Shown here: in pieces, positions 7,419 through 17,068 of the stretch
How positions within the stretch are numbered: position 1 is the stretch's first letter
Layout of the letters: every line of letters starts with the position of its first letter
NCBI GenBank assembly: GCA_038327195.1
Contig: JBBQKU010000001.1
Span: 136,183 to 200,182 of the forward strand
Source of the DNA: UBA4416 sp038327195
Lineage (GTDB): Bacteria; Bacteroidota; Bacteroidia; B-17B0; Aurantibacillaceae
Length of the DNA: 64,000 bases
Direction: 5' to 3'
Notes under the pieces: model-generated
What the model was told of the DNA's origin: nothing
Databases searched by the model: none
What the model saw: the letters and a program-made list of their open reading frames with translations, nothing else
Program-made: the position numbers and the translations under genes

Positions 7419-8693
7419 ATGGGCAAAATTTCTACAAAAATATATTTATTAGCTTTTTTTATAGGGTATTTTAGTATTTCATATTCTCAATTAGCTATTA
7501 CTGGACAGGCAGGTGGTTATAAGTTTTTAGGCGATGTTGGTAAAAAAAATAACGCTAATTTCTTTAGTGATATGCGTTTGGGATATAACTTTGGAATTGA
7601 ATATCGCATTGGAAAAATATTAGGAATTAGTATTGATGGTATTTACGGAAAGTTAGCTGGCACTGATAATGATAAAACATCAAAATTGAATTTTCAATCT
7701 AAAGTTATGGGTGGAGGTTTAAATTTATTTGCTTTTTTTGATAAGTTAGGTGACAAAGAAAAAGATGTATCGCCTTATATACATGCAGGTGTTGGTTATT
7801 TATTGTTTGATGCGCACGGCGATTTGAGAGACAAAAACGGAACTTCTTATAACTATTGGTCTGATGGGTCGATTCGTAATTTATCTGAATCAGCTTTAAA
7901 TGATCCACTATCTATTACAATTAAAAGAGACTATACTTATGAAACACAATTAAAAGATAGCGTAGTTAATTATGCTCGAAATTGTTTATTTATTCCAGTT
8001 GGTTTTGGTGCTAAATTTAAAATGGGTTTCCGAACTAATTTAAGAATTGGAGCAACTTATAATATTGCACTGACAGATTATATTGATAATTATAAAAAAG
8101 GTGGAAATGATAGTTGGTTGGCTGCAAATATTGGTTTAAATATTCATTTCGGAAAAAAACCGAAAGATGCTTATAGTGGTGTTAATTTTAAAGAAGTTGA
8201 TAATTCTGATAATGATGGTGATGGTATTATTGATTTGAATGATAAGTGTCATGGCACACCTAAAGGAGTTAAAGTTGATGGTAAAGGATGTCCTGACGAC
8301 AAAGATGATGATGGTATTTATGATTATATGGACAAGGAATTAAATTCTAAAAAGGGTGCTATCGTTGATGGAAATGGTGTTTCAATAAATCTGGAAGATA
8401 TGGCAACCCGTCAGTTATTATGGGATAGTTTGTCAACCGAAAGGAGTGAAGGATTTAATAATGCTCCAAGTTTGGCTTATTTAAAACAAATGGAAGAAAA
8501 GGCAAAGGCCAACCAATCAAAATCTGGTAAAGCATCTTCAATTCCAGCAGAACTATTAGAAGCAGATTATAATAAAGATGGTATTATTTCTGCAGCTGAA
8601 ATAACTAAAACAATTGATGGGTTTTTTGAGGGTGAAAATTCTTTTAACGTGGAAAAAATAAATAAGCTAATTGATTATTTCTTTGAGCAGTAA
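7419..8693 (+). CDS. outer-membrane barrel protein with thrombospondin type 3 repeats and EF-hand
   Basis: 424 residues. Residues 1-23 are a signal peptide (ending SYSQ). Residues about 25-245 alternate hydrophobic and polar residues with aromatic ends, typical of an outer-membrane barrel. Residues about 262-315 hold calcium-binding TSP3 motifs (DNDGDGIIDLNDKC, DKDDDGIYDYMD). Near residue 381 is an EF-hand-like loop (DYNKDGIISAAE). There is no OmpA C-terminal peptidoglycan motif, unlike many TSP3 porins. The barrel is paralogous to the one encoded at 10175: both contain YWxDGSI and RDYTYET motifs. It begins a cluster of envelope genes. Confidence 0.75.
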   Translation: MGKISTKIYLLAFFIGYFSISYSQLAITGQAGGYKFLGDVGKKNNANFFSDMRLGYNFGIEYRIGKILGISIDGIYGKLAGTDNDKTSKLNFQSKVMGGGLNLFAFFDKLGDKEKDVSPYIHAGVGYLLFDAHGDLRDKNGTSYNYWSDGSIRNLSESALNDPLSITIKRDYTYETQLKDSVVNYARNCLFIPVGFGAKFKMGFRTNLRIGATYNIALTDYIDNYKKGGNDSWLAANIGLNIHFGKKPKDAYSGVNFKEVDNSDNDGDGIIDLNDKCHGTPKGVKVDGKGCPDDKDDDGIYDYMDKELNSKKGAIVDGNGVSINLEDMATRQLLWDSLSTERSEGFNNAPSLAYLKQMEEKAKANQSKSGKASSIPAELLEADYNKDGIISAAEITKTIDGFFEGENSFNVEKINKLIDYFFEQ

Positions 8694-8772
8694 GTCTATT
8701 TATTTTTAATACACCATGTTTTAAATCGTTCTTTATTATTGGCGTATTATTTTTTGACTTTAATATTTTTTT

Positions 8773-10137
8773 ATGATAAAATCTTTAATTATTGTATTCA
8801 ACACACTTTCTGTTTTTTTATTCAGTTTCTTTTTTGGCGACTCTCCCGTTTCGATAACTGGTAACTTTCCAAAAAATGTAAAACCTAATACTGAATTTAC
8901 TGCTGAACTTTTAATAAAAAAAGGTTCTTTAGGAGGATTTGCAAAATTACAATTAGAGGTTCCGCAAGGGTTTACAGTAAAGGAAGTAGAAAGTAAAGGC
9001 GGAAATTTTTCTTTTGAAAATAATATTGCTAAAATAATATGGACAGCTACACCCGTAGATCCTGAATTTACAGTAAAATTTAATTTAGTTGCTGATGCTA
9101 CAACTTTGGGTTTAAAAACAATATCCTCAAAATTCTCTTACGTAAACAATAATGTTAAAGAAGTTATTGAAATGACACCAGTAGAAATTACTGTTGGAGA
9201 AGGTGAACCGCAGTCAATAACTGCTTCTGAAACTACTACAGCTCCAATAACTAACCCAGTTGATACTAAAGCAGAAACACCAACAGGAAGTCAAACAGAA
9301 GTTGCTAAAGTTGAAAATCCAACAAACGAAACTGTAGCTGAGCAAAATCCATCAATAGTTTGTAAAAGAACATTTTCTAAAGGTGCTAATTCAAATGAAA
9401 TTAATATTGATGTAAGAATAAAAAAAGGATCGATTAAGGGTTTTGCAAAATATCAAGAAGTATTACCAGTTGGTTGCATTGCTAAATCAGGACTTACAAA
9501 TGGCAGTTCTTTTTCAGTATCCGACGGTAAAGCTAAATTTGTTTGGGTTTCATTGCCTACTGATGAGGAGCTATTAATATCTTATGTTTTAGAAACAAGT
9601 AATTTAACTCCAGCAGATGCAAAACTTGAAAAGGGAGAATTTTCTTATCTTGAAAATGACCAAAGCAAAAAGACTGCAATGCCCGTTGAATTAATATCAA
9701 CTGGGAATTTGACGTCAACAAAAAATGTATCTCAAACTGAATTGAATAACGCTGCTGCTCAACCTACTGTTGATGCTGTTGCGAAAACTGAAACAACGCC
9801 ATTAAATTCTACTACTGAAAATCAAAAATCAAATGTAGTTGCTAATAAAGAAGGAAATGTTTTTTACTGCACTCAAATTGGTGCATTTAAAAATGCTATT
9901 GCTTCAGATGTTTTAACAAAAAAATTTAAAATTAATGAAACTATTAAAACCGAAATGACTGAAGGTTTTAATAAATTCATGGTAGGTAATTTTTCTGAGT
10001 ATAAATTAGCGCGTTCTAAACGTGAAGAAATGAAAAATTCTGGTTGCGCTAGTGCATTTGTTGCTGCCTATAATGGAGCAAAAAGAATTACAGTTCAAGA
10101 AGCCCTAATGATTACTAGCCAAAAATGGTTTAAGTAA
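8773..10137 (+). CDS. secreted protein with two tandem domains and a SPOR-like C-terminus
   Basis: 454 residues. Signal peptide in residues 1-21. Two related domains follow: residues about 24-135 (IKKGSLGGFAKLQLEVPQG ... FTVKFNLVAD) and about 195-310 (IKKGSIKGFAKYQEVLPVG ... ELLISYVLETS), joined by a Thr/Pro-rich linker. Residues about 365-450 resemble the SPOR-like module of Bacteroidota: FYCTQIGAF, a middle FMVGNFSEYKLA, and the tail AFVAAYNGAKRITVQEAL. The same tail pattern occurs three times in the next gene. Probably periplasmic or surface-attached; the cargo or partner is not known. It lies 79 bases after the barrel gene and 37 bases before the next. Confidence 0.6.
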   Translation: MIKSLIIVFNTLSVFLFSFFFGDSPVSITGNFPKNVKPNTEFTAELLIKKGSLGGFAKLQLEVPQGFTVKEVESKGGNFSFENNIAKIIWTATPVDPEFTVKFNLVADATTLGLKTISSKFSYVNNNVKEVIEMTPVEITVGEGEPQSITASETTTAPITNPVDTKAETPTGSQTEVAKVENPTNETVAEQNPSIVCKRTFSKGANSNEINIDVRIKKGSIKGFAKYQEVLPVGCIAKSGLTNGSSFSVSDGKAKFVWVSLPTDEELLISYVLETSNLTPADAKLEKGEFSYLENDQSKKTAMPVELISTGNLTSTKNVSQTELNNAAAQPTVDAVAKTETTPLNSTTENQKSNVVANKEGNVFYCTQIGAFKNAIASDVLTKKFKINETIKTEMTEGFNKFMVGNFSEYKLARSKREEMKNSGCASAFVAAYNGAKRITVQEALMITSQKWFK

Positions 10138-10174
10138 AATCAATTTCTTATATTTGTGTGTATTAAATTACTTA

Positions 10175-12403
10175 ATGGTTAAAAACTACTTAATAGTATT
10201 ATTTATTTTATCAGTTTCGCTTTTTAAAGCGCAGACAGATACTACCACATTAAATGCAAGTGTAGAAAAAGAAATTCCAAAAAATGAGGAGAAGAAAAAG
10301 CCAGAATCAGCCGAACCTCCTGTTTTAAGTGATGTGTTTAAACCAAAAATCTCGTTGGGTATTGGGATGCTTTCTTTTCATGGTGACCTTTACTCTAAGC
10401 ATTATCAAGCACCTTGGACAGCAAGAATCGGATATGATTTAAATATTTCTCAAAGGTTATTTAAATCAGTACAATTAAATTTTAATATCCTATTTGGCAA
10501 GCTAGGCGCTAATGAATGGAATGAAAATAGACAGGAAAATTTTCAATCAGAAATAAGATCAGGTGGGTTAAGTTTAATGTATGATTTTGGGAACTTTATT
10601 CCTGAAAGATGTCGTATTAGGCCATGGATATCAGCTGGAGTTAATTCTTTTGAATTTCTATCCAAAACCGATAGATACGATAAAAATGGAAATGAATATT
10701 TTTATTGGACCGATGGGAGCATAAAAAATATTGCGGAAGGCGCGCCAACAGCGTCCTTAGCTGTTAATCTAAATAGAGATTACACATATGAAACTGATAT
10801 AAGAGAATCTAATAAAGATGGTTTTGGGAAATATCAAGAACGTGCTTGGGCATTTCCAATAGGAGCAGGAGCTTTAATGAAAATTACAGATCGGTTTGAT
10901 TTGAAACTTGGATTTCAATACTATTTTACAACAACTGATTTCATAGATGGAATTTCAAACAAAAGTGTGGGTAATCGTTCAGGTACAAAACAATCTGATA
11001 ATTTTGTTTATACCTCGTTTGCTTTGCAATACGACTTAGTGATAAAGCATAAAGAAAAAACTGATACGCTTCCTGATGGGTATTATGATGGGGTAGATAT
11101 TTTAGCTATAGATAATGGCGATTATGATGAAGACGGTGTTAATGATTTTTTAGATAAGTGTCAAGGTACTCCTAAAGATGTTAAAGTCGATGCTTCTGGA
11201 TGTCCCTTTGATGATGATGCTGACGGGGTTCCTAATTATGAGGATGATGAATTGCAAACGCCTGCGGCTATGGCTGTTAATAATAGAGGCGTTTCGTTAG
11301 ATGATGAATATTGGCAAAATTGGTATAATCAATATGTAGATAGCGGCGCAAATGCACCTAATACTCAAATTGTTGAAAATTTTTATGCCTCTAAAAAAGA
11401 TAGTGCTGCGGCTGTAAATTCAGCAAAAAATCAAACTAAAAACGATAAAGAATTTACGATTGAATTAGCTAGATATACTGGCCCAGTTCCAAGTGATGAA
11501 ATGACCTATCTGTTAAGTATTGGCGATGTTAAATCAACAGTAATGTCTGATAACTCAACGGTTTTATATACAGCTGGTAAATATAAGGAAATTTTAAATG
11601 CACTTAAACGCAGAGATGAGTTTAGATCTGAAGGGAATAAAAATGCTCAAATTGGTTATTTTAAAGATGGAAATTTAATATCAATGACCGATGAAGAAAT
11701 AAATAAATTAAAAGACGAGCATTTAGCTAGTAATACTGGTACTGCTTCAGCTAATAATACAAATAGTTCTACAAACTCAAATCAAAGTGATATTGATTCA
11801 GATGAAAATCAATTTGCAAAAGGAGATATTGTATATCGAGTTCAATTAGGTGCTTATGCCCACCGAATTTCAAAAGGGGTATTTAAAAATGCTGGAAATG
11901 TTTTAGAGCTAATGTCTGATGACAATGTATTTAGATATGCCACTAAGGGATTTAAAACGATACAAGGAGCCGCTAATTTAAAGGCCGACCTGTTAGTTGA
12001 AGGGTATGGAGATGCCTTTATTACGGCATATAAAGATGGTAAACGAATTCCTATGAGTCAAACAAATGCAACCATGGAAACGAAAGAAAAAGAAAACATA
12101 ACAGAAATTCCTAAATTTAGTTCGGTTGATAAAAATCAAATTACATTTAAAATTCAATTAGGTGCACTTCGAAAAGCTGGTAATACTGATATGGATGAAA
12201 AAACAAAATCTATAACAGGCATTGAAAAACAAGGAACAAGTTCAGGTATGATAAGATATACAGCTGGCTCGTTCTCGGATTATTCAAAAGCAGATGTTTA
12301 TAGGCAACAATTATCTGAACAAGGATTTATGGAAGCATTTGTAATAGCTGTATTTAAAGGAGAAGTTATTTCAATACAAGAAGCTCAAGAATTATTAAAA
12401 TAA
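10175..12403 (+). CDS. outer-membrane barrel/TSP3 protein with three C-terminal SPOR-like repeats
   Basis: 742 residues from the ATG at 10175 (MVKNYLIVLFILSV, a signal peptide); a TTG 21 bases upstream would only add residues before the signal. Residues about 60-290 form a predicted barrel paralogous to the 7419 product. TSP3 motifs follow (DNGDYDEDGVNDFLDKC, DDDADGVPNYED). Three SPOR-like repeats then occupy about 425-515, 552-625 (YRVQLGAY ... AFITAYKDGKRI) and 658-742 (FKIQLGAL ... AFVIAVFKGEVISIQEA). SPOR domains elsewhere bind denuded peptidoglycan; whether this divergent form does is not known. Presumably an anchored outer-membrane protein reaching the cell wall. Confidence 0.72.
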   Translation: MVKNYLIVLFILSVSLFKAQTDTTTLNASVEKEIPKNEEKKKPESAEPPVLSDVFKPKISLGIGMLSFHGDLYSKHYQAPWTARIGYDLNISQRLFKSVQLNFNILFGKLGANEWNENRQENFQSEIRSGGLSLMYDFGNFIPERCRIRPWISAGVNSFEFLSKTDRYDKNGNEYFYWTDGSIKNIAEGAPTASLAVNLNRDYTYETDIRESNKDGFGKYQERAWAFPIGAGALMKITDRFDLKLGFQYYFTTTDFIDGISNKSVGNRSGTKQSDNFVYTSFALQYDLVIKHKEKTDTLPDGYYDGVDILAIDNGDYDEDGVNDFLDKCQGTPKDVKVDASGCPFDDDADGVPNYEDDELQTPAAMAVNNRGVSLDDEYWQNWYNQYVDSGANAPNTQIVENFYASKKDSAAAVNSAKNQTKNDKEFTIELARYTGPVPSDEMTYLLSIGDVKSTVMSDNSTVLYTAGKYKEILNALKRRDEFRSEGNKNAQIGYFKDGNLISMTDEEINKLKDEHLASNTGTASANNTNSSTNSNQSDIDSDENQFAKGDIVYRVQLGAYAHRISKGVFKNAGNVLELMSDDNVFRYATKGFKTIQGAANLKADLLVEGYGDAFITAYKDGKRIPMSQTNATMETKEKENITEIPKFSSVDKNQITFKIQLGALRKAGNTDMDEKTKSITGIEKQGTSSGMIRYTAGSFSDYSKADVYRQQLSEQGFMEAFVIAVFKGEVISIQEAQELLK

Positions 12404-12427
12404 TTAATAACCCTAAAAAAATAAAAA

Positions 12428-12679
12428 ATGATAAAATTAATCTTAACAAGCGCTTTATTTGTTTCAAGTTGTGTTTTATTTGCACAAACAAAACAAGAAC
12501 CAACAAAAAAAACTGAAACATCTACAACAACTGAACAACGTTCAATTAAAGAAAAAGGTGTAACTGTAAATTCAAAAGATAAAAAGGCAGAGGTGCCACC
12601 TCCAACGCCTTCAAAATCTGTCACTCCAGCAGAAAAGAAGGCAGAACCTAAAAAAGAAGCTGAAAAAACACCTAGATAA
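12428..12679 (+). CDS. small secreted Lys/Glu/Pro-rich protein
   Basis: 83 residues: a signal peptide (MIKLILTSALFVSSCVLFAQ) and a low-complexity tail rich in Lys, Thr, Glu and Pro (KKAEVPPPTPSK, EKKAEPKKEAEK). It follows the SPOR-repeat protein by 24 bases and ends at a strong inverted repeat, so it is probably the last gene of the cluster. The Cys at residue 15 sits inside the hydrophobic segment, not at a clear lipobox. No family recognised; a periplasmic space-filling or tethering protein is possible. Confidence 0.55.
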   Translation: MIKLILTSALFVSSCVLFAQTKQEPTKKTETSTTTEQRSIKEKGVTVNSKDKKAEVPPPTPSKSVTPAEKKAEPKKEAEKTPR

Positions 12680-12705
12680 TATCATTGCTATTAGATATTA
12701 ATTTA

Positions 12706-12758
12706 TCATCATTTTTATTCGCAATAATTTATTTTTGCATTTAAAAATGATGATTTTT
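12706..12758 (+). terminator. long-stem hairpin between convergent genes
   Basis: TCATCATTTTTA (12706-12717) pairs perfectly with TAAAAATGATGA (12742-12753), and an inner GCAA/TTGC stem extends it. A T run follows. It separates the envelope cluster from pssA, which points the other way. Confidence 0.6.
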
Positions 12759-12816
12759 TGTTTAAAGCCAGTTTTTTTGATCTGAACAATAACTGAATTA
12801 AGAATTGTAATAGGTA

Positions 12817-13542
12817 TTATACCTTTTTCCTATTCATATATAAATGAGTAATTAAACTCATGATTATATATAGAATGATAATAATTGGAATTCCCATAAA
12901 CTTAATTAGAATCAGTAACAAAACACTTATCCCTAAAAAAATGAATTTAGTGCGATTTCCTTTCCAACCAAAACTTTTAAATTTTAAAGCAAATAATGGT
13001 AACTCTGAAACTAATAGAAAACTAAAAATAATGGTTGTTAATCCTAAAAAAAAAGGATGGATGATGAATTGGTTATAGCTGTCATTTTGTAAAATTAAAG
13101 GAATAGAACAAATAAAAATGGCAACAGCTGGCGTTGGCACACCAATAAAAGAAGATGTTTGACGTGTATCATTATTAAATATGGCTAACCGTACTGCCGA
13201 AAAAATTGTAATCATAAAGGCCATTAATGACACTGATAATGGAATTTGATTATTTCCCAAATTGTAATTTTCTATTCCCATTCCTAATAACTTATACATC
13301 ATAACACCTGGCACTACTCCAAATGTTACCATATCAGCTAAACTATCTAAATCTTTTCCTATAGGAGAAACTACTCTAAGTAAACGGGCAGCAAATCCAT
13401 CAAAAAAATCAAAAATTGCTGCCAATCCAACTAAGTAGGCCGACATTACTAAATCACCGTCAAATGCTTTTACAATAGCTAAACAACCGCATAATAAGTT
13501 GCAGCACGTTATCGTATTAGGTATGTGTTGTTTAATTTTCAT
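12817..13542 (-). CDS. pssA: CDP-diacylglycerol--serine O-phosphatidyltransferase
   Basis: 241 residues, polytopic. It starts MKIKQHIPNTITCCNLLCG, as in bacterial PssA, and has an intact CDP-alcohol transferase motif: DFFDGFAARLL, then G-x3-D-x3-D (GKDLDSLADMV). It makes phosphatidylserine from CDP-diacylglycerol and serine, the precursor of phosphatidylethanolamine, in the inner membrane. No psd gene is seen beside it. ATG at 13542 is well supported. Divergent from the MBOAT gene, with 49 AT-rich bases between. Confidence 0.9.
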   Translation of the reverse strand: MKIKQHIPNTITCCNLLCGCLAIVKAFDGDLVMSAYLVGLAAIFDFFDGFAARLLRVVSPIGKDLDSLADMVTFGVVPGVMMYKLLGMGIENYNLGNNQIPLSVSLMAFMITIFSAVRLAIFNNDTRQTSSFIGVPTPAVAIFICSIPLILQNDSYNQFIIHPFFLGLTTIIFSFLLVSELPLFALKFKSFGWKGNRTKFIFLGISVLLLILIKFMGIPIIIILYIIMSLITHLYMNRKKV

Positions 13543-13591
13543 ATTTTATGTAAATATAATATAAATTAAATCGTTAGTATATTTACATCAC

Positions 13592-14998
13592 ATGCTTTTT
13601 AACTCAATTATATTTTTATTTTTTTTACCCTTAGTTTTTTTAGGCTATTGGGTTTTAAAATCAAATTATAGGCAAGGGTTTTTATTATTAGCATCTTATT
13701 ATTTTTATTTCTCATATAACCCCTGGTTTCTAATTTTACTTATTGGCACTTCTACTCTAGATTATTATCTAGCTAAATTTATTTCACAATCGGATAATGA
13801 AAACAAACGAAAAGTTTTATTAGCAATTAGTTTAATCAGTAGTTTAGGGGTTTTATGTGCATTTAAATATTCTGTTTTTATTTATAATTCCTTTAGTTCA
13901 ATAATATATTCGGAGTATTCAGCGCTTAATTCAATAATAATTCCAGCAGGCTTATCTTTTTATACATTCCAATCTATAAGTTATACGATCGATGTCTATC
14001 GAAAAAAATACAAAGCAACGGATTCTTTAGAGGATTTTCTTTTATTCGTCTCCTTTTTTCCTCATATGGTTGCAGGACCAATTATGCGCCATAACGATCT
14101 AATGCCTCAATTAAAAAAGAAACATTATTTCAAATCAATTAATTGGGAAGCTTTTGCGAAATTAACCATTTGGGGATTTTTTAAAAAAATGGTTATTGCC
14201 GACAATCTCTCAATGATTGTTACTCCTATTTTTAAAGATGTTTCACATTATTCAGGATCAACATTATTAATAGCAGGGTTTTTATTTGTTATACAAGTGT
14301 ATGCCGATTTTAGTGGTTATTCTGATATTGCAACAGGTGTTGCCAAATTATTTGGTATTAATTTAAGTTTAAATTGGAATCGACCTTTACTTTCAAAATC
14401 CTTGCATGAATTTTGGAGTCGATGGCATATTTCATTAACCACTTGGTTTAGAGAATATTTATATGTTGGACTTGGTGGTAACAGAAAAGGTAATTCGAGA
14501 TGGTTGCTAAATATTTTTATTGTTTTTTTAATAAGTGGTTTATGGCATGGAGCTGCTTATACGGTTGTTATTTGGGGTGCATTACACGGTGTTTTTTATA
14601 TTATTGAAATCCTTTTTATGAAAAAATTTCCTACGATAAAAGTCAATCCTATTTTGGGATGGTTGTATTTAATTTTAATTCATACGCTCACATTAACTGT
14701 TTTTAGAGCATTATCAATAAACGATGTGGGAATAATAGTTTCAAAGATGATTTTTCATTTTAATATCTCAATGAGTTTTGTTGAATTACGTGAAGTAGTG
14801 GATGTGTTTTTCTTGCTTGTTTGTTTAATCGTTTGCCTACTTTTATTTTTAAAAGAACTTAATGAAGAATATCACTTAATACAAAACATAAAAGGATATT
14901 CAAATTTTTATAAACCCGCTTTTTATATTTTTATTTTAGTTTCAATTTTTATTTTAGGAAATTTTAATTCAAACCAATTTATTTATTTTCAGTTTTAA
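13592..14998 (+). CDS. MBOAT-family O-acyltransferase (AlgI/DltB-like)
   Basis: 468 residues with about ten hydrophobic segments. Family motifs: IPAGLSFYTFQSISYTIDVY, FLLFVSFFPHMVAGPI, LHEFWSRWHISLTTWFREYL, and SGLWHGAAYTV with the catalytic histidine H319. Proteins of this type move acyl groups across the inner membrane to extracytoplasmic sugars, with a periplasmic SGNH partner. That partner is the next gene, whose ATG shares one base with this stop (TAATG). The sugar substrate is unknown. A TATATTTA box lies just upstream of the start. Confidence 0.85.
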   Translation: MLFNSIIFLFFLPLVFLGYWVLKSNYRQGFLLLASYYFYFSYNPWFLILLIGTSTLDYYLAKFISQSDNENKRKVLLAISLISSLGVLCAFKYSVFIYNSFSSIIYSEYSALNSIIIPAGLSFYTFQSISYTIDVYRKKYKATDSLEDFLLFVSFFPHMVAGPIMRHNDLMPQLKKKHYFKSINWEAFAKLTIWGFFKKMVIADNLSMIVTPIFKDVSHYSGSTLLIAGFLFVIQVYADFSGYSDIATGVAKLFGINLSLNWNRPLLSKSLHEFWSRWHISLTTWFREYLYVGLGGNRKGNSRWLLNIFIVFLISGLWHGAAYTVVIWGALHGVFYIIEILFMKKFPTIKVNPILGWLYLILIHTLTLTVFRALSINDVGIIVSKMIFHFNISMSFVELREVVDVFFLLVCLIVCLLLFLKELNEEYHLIQNIKGYSNFYKPAFYIFILVSIFILGNFNSNQFIYFQF

Positions 14999-15927
14999 TG
15001 AAAAAGATAATTACATATGCTTTAATCACCATTGGTTTGATGTATTTATCACAATGGCTTATTTATAAAGGATTACGATTAAATAAAGAAGGAGTTTATC
15101 ATAAATACAGCACTATCTTTTTAGATAAAAATAATTATAATGCTTTAATACTTGGTTCATCTAGAGCTGAAATGCATTTTGATACAAAATTGCTTGACTC
15201 ATTAACTGGTTTAAATGCTTTTAATGCAGGTGTTTCGGGAGCGTCAATAAAAATGTCATTTATTGTTTTAAAATCATATTTATTAAATAGTCAAATGCCT
15301 AAAACTATTTTTCTAGAAATTGATTTTCATATTAGTCATTTAAAAACAGACACAATTTTTAATTTCCCGAGGTACTTTTGTTACCTCTCAAATCCAGTTT
15401 TATATTCTGAATTAAATAAAATAGATTCACGTTTTGTACAATTTAAATATAACCCATTTTACAGTTTGCCATTTAGTGGAATTAATTCCCTTAGTCCTTC
15501 ATTGCACGGTTGGTTGGGAAAAAGTGCGACATACGATTTTTTTTACGATAAAGGTTTTTTTAAAAATACAGTAGTAGATAACTATGACCATTTTGATGTT
15601 AAGCAATTTACTGGGTTTATTCATCCTGAAACACGCCAGTATTTAGATTCGTTTATGCTCTTTGCAAATAAAAATAAATGCAAATTGGTATTTACAATCT
15701 CTCCTGTATATAAAAATGCTGAAATGGAGGTGTTAAATAAACCTCAAATCATCAACGAATTTCAAAATATAGCAAAAGCACACCATGTTGATTTTATTAA
15801 TTTGAGTTCTGATTCAGCAGTATCAAATCACCATTATTATTTTGAAGATAATTATCACATGTTGTATTTGGGCGCCCAGATTTACACAAGAAAAATTGCA
15901 GCATTTTACAACAATATTCCACGCTAA
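14998..15927 (+). CDS. SGNH/DltD-like periplasmic partner of the MBOAT acyltransferase
   Basis: 309 residues with one N-terminal membrane anchor (residues about 4-22). The block LILGSSRAEMHFD contains the nucleophile-type GSS motif of SGNH/GDSL-like enzymes, and the C-terminus has the segment EDNYHMLYLGAQIYT, where a D-x2-H pair would complete the triad. This arrangement is typical of the second component of MBOAT acylation systems. It overlaps the MBOAT stop by one base, which supports a functional pair. Likely acts in the periplasm on a glycan; which one is not shown. Confidence 0.72.
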   Translation: MKKIITYALITIGLMYLSQWLIYKGLRLNKEGVYHKYSTIFLDKNNYNALILGSSRAEMHFDTKLLDSLTGLNAFNAGVSGASIKMSFIVLKSYLLNSQMPKTIFLEIDFHISHLKTDTIFNFPRYFCYLSNPVLYSELNKIDSRFVQFKYNPFYSLPFSGINSLSPSLHGWLGKSATYDFFYDKGFFKNTVVDNYDHFDVKQFTGFIHPETRQYLDSFMLFANKNKCKLVFTISPVYKNAEMEVLNKPQIINEFQNIAKAHHVDFINLSSDSAVSNHHYYFEDNYHMLYLGAQIYTRKIAAFYNNIPR

Positions 15928-15991
15928 TTTTCGTTGTAGGGATGTTGATTCTTTCAACGTTTTTATGTATTTTTAACTTGAATTACCATAT

Positions 15992-17068
15992 ATGAAGTCT
16001 TTAGTTTATTTATTTTTAATTATTACAGTTATTGGCTCTGCTCAAATTGCCAAATACAGTAACGAGTTTTTGAGCGTTGGTGTAGGTGCACGAGCTTTAT
16101 CAATGGCAAATGCCAATGTTGCTTCGGTAAACGATGTAACAGCGGGTTATTGGAATCCAGCAGGTTTGCTTTTACAAAAAAGTAATATGCAGGTGGGATT
16201 AATGCATGCTGAATATTTTGCTGGAATCGCTAAATATGATTTTATTGGCGCTTCTAAACGTATTGATAGCAATAGCGTAGCAGGTATAACATTTATTCGT
16301 TTTGGTGTGGATAATATCCCAAATACAACTGAATTAATTGATGCTAATGGTAATGTTGATTATTCGCGATTAAAATCATTTAATGCTGTAGATGCAGCAG
16401 TTTTGCTATCATATGCTCGAAATATGCCAAAATTAAAAGGAGTAAAAATTGGTGCAAATGCTAAAATTATTAGACGTAAGTTAGGGGAATTTGGTGGTGC
16501 ATGGGGTTTTGGAATTGATGTTGGTGCCATGTATGATTATAAAAAATGGCGTTTTGCTGCTATGGCACGTGATATTACCGGAACATTTAATGCTTGGAGT
16601 TATACTTTATCTGATGATGTAAAAACAACTTTTGCATTAACTGGAAACGATATTCCGAGTAATTCAATAGAAGTTACTGTTCCTCGATTAATTTTAGGTG
16701 GTACTCGCACTTGGAATGTTTGGAGTGATAAAGTCTCAATTGGTGGTGAATTAAATTTCATTAATACGTTTGATGGAAAGCGTAATACCGTTATTAAAAC
16801 AAATGCCTGGAGTATGGAGCCTGCTTTAGGAGTAGAGATTGGTTATAAGAAATTTATTTTTTTAAGAGGTGGTATTGGCAATGTGCAAAAGGCAAAAACG
16901 GTTTTGGGTAAAGATGCTACAACTGTTCAACCTAATATAGGTGTTGGTATTAAATATAAAATTTTTGGTTTAGATTATGCAATGACAAATATTGGTAATG
17001 TTTCTACTTCTCTTTATTCGCATATATTTACTGTTAAAATAGATATAAATAAGAAGTTACTTAAATGA
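15992..17068 (+). CDS. porV2: PorV2-like putative type IX sorting protein
   Basis: 358 residues with a signal peptide (1-18) and a barrel-like strand pattern. The N-terminus GVGARALSMANANVASVND then YWNPAGLL is the PorV/PorQ-family motif. It differs from the PorV at 41465, and the immediate neighbour is a second C25-type sortase, so I call it PorV2-like. PorV proteins shuttle T9SS cargo from the translocon to the sortase in the outer membrane. Its stop TGA overlaps the ATG of the porU2 gene (ATGA), so the two are translationally coupled. The link to a specific cargo set is inference. Confidence 0.75.
   Translation: MKSLVYLFLIITVIGSAQIAKYSNEFLSVGVGARALSMANANVASVNDVTAGYWNPAGLLLQKSNMQVGLMHAEYFAGIAKYDFIGASKRIDSNSVAGITFIRFGVDNIPNTTELIDANGNVDYSRLKSFNAVDAAVLLSYARNMPKLKGVKIGANAKIIRRKLGEFGGAWGFGIDVGAMYDYKKWRFAAMARDITGTFNAWSYTLSDDVKTTFALTGNDIPSNSIEVTVPRLILGGTRTWNVWSDKVSIGGELNFINTFDGKRNTVIKTNAWSMEPALGVEIGYKKFIFLRGGIGNVQKAKTVLGKDATTVQPNIGVGIKYKIFGLDYAMTNIGNVSTSLYSHIFTVKIDINKKLLK

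Noticed and set aside
10154..10174. TTG start at 10154 for the barrel/SPOR protein
   Set aside because: It would place seven residues before a clean signal peptide that begins at the ATG at 10175.
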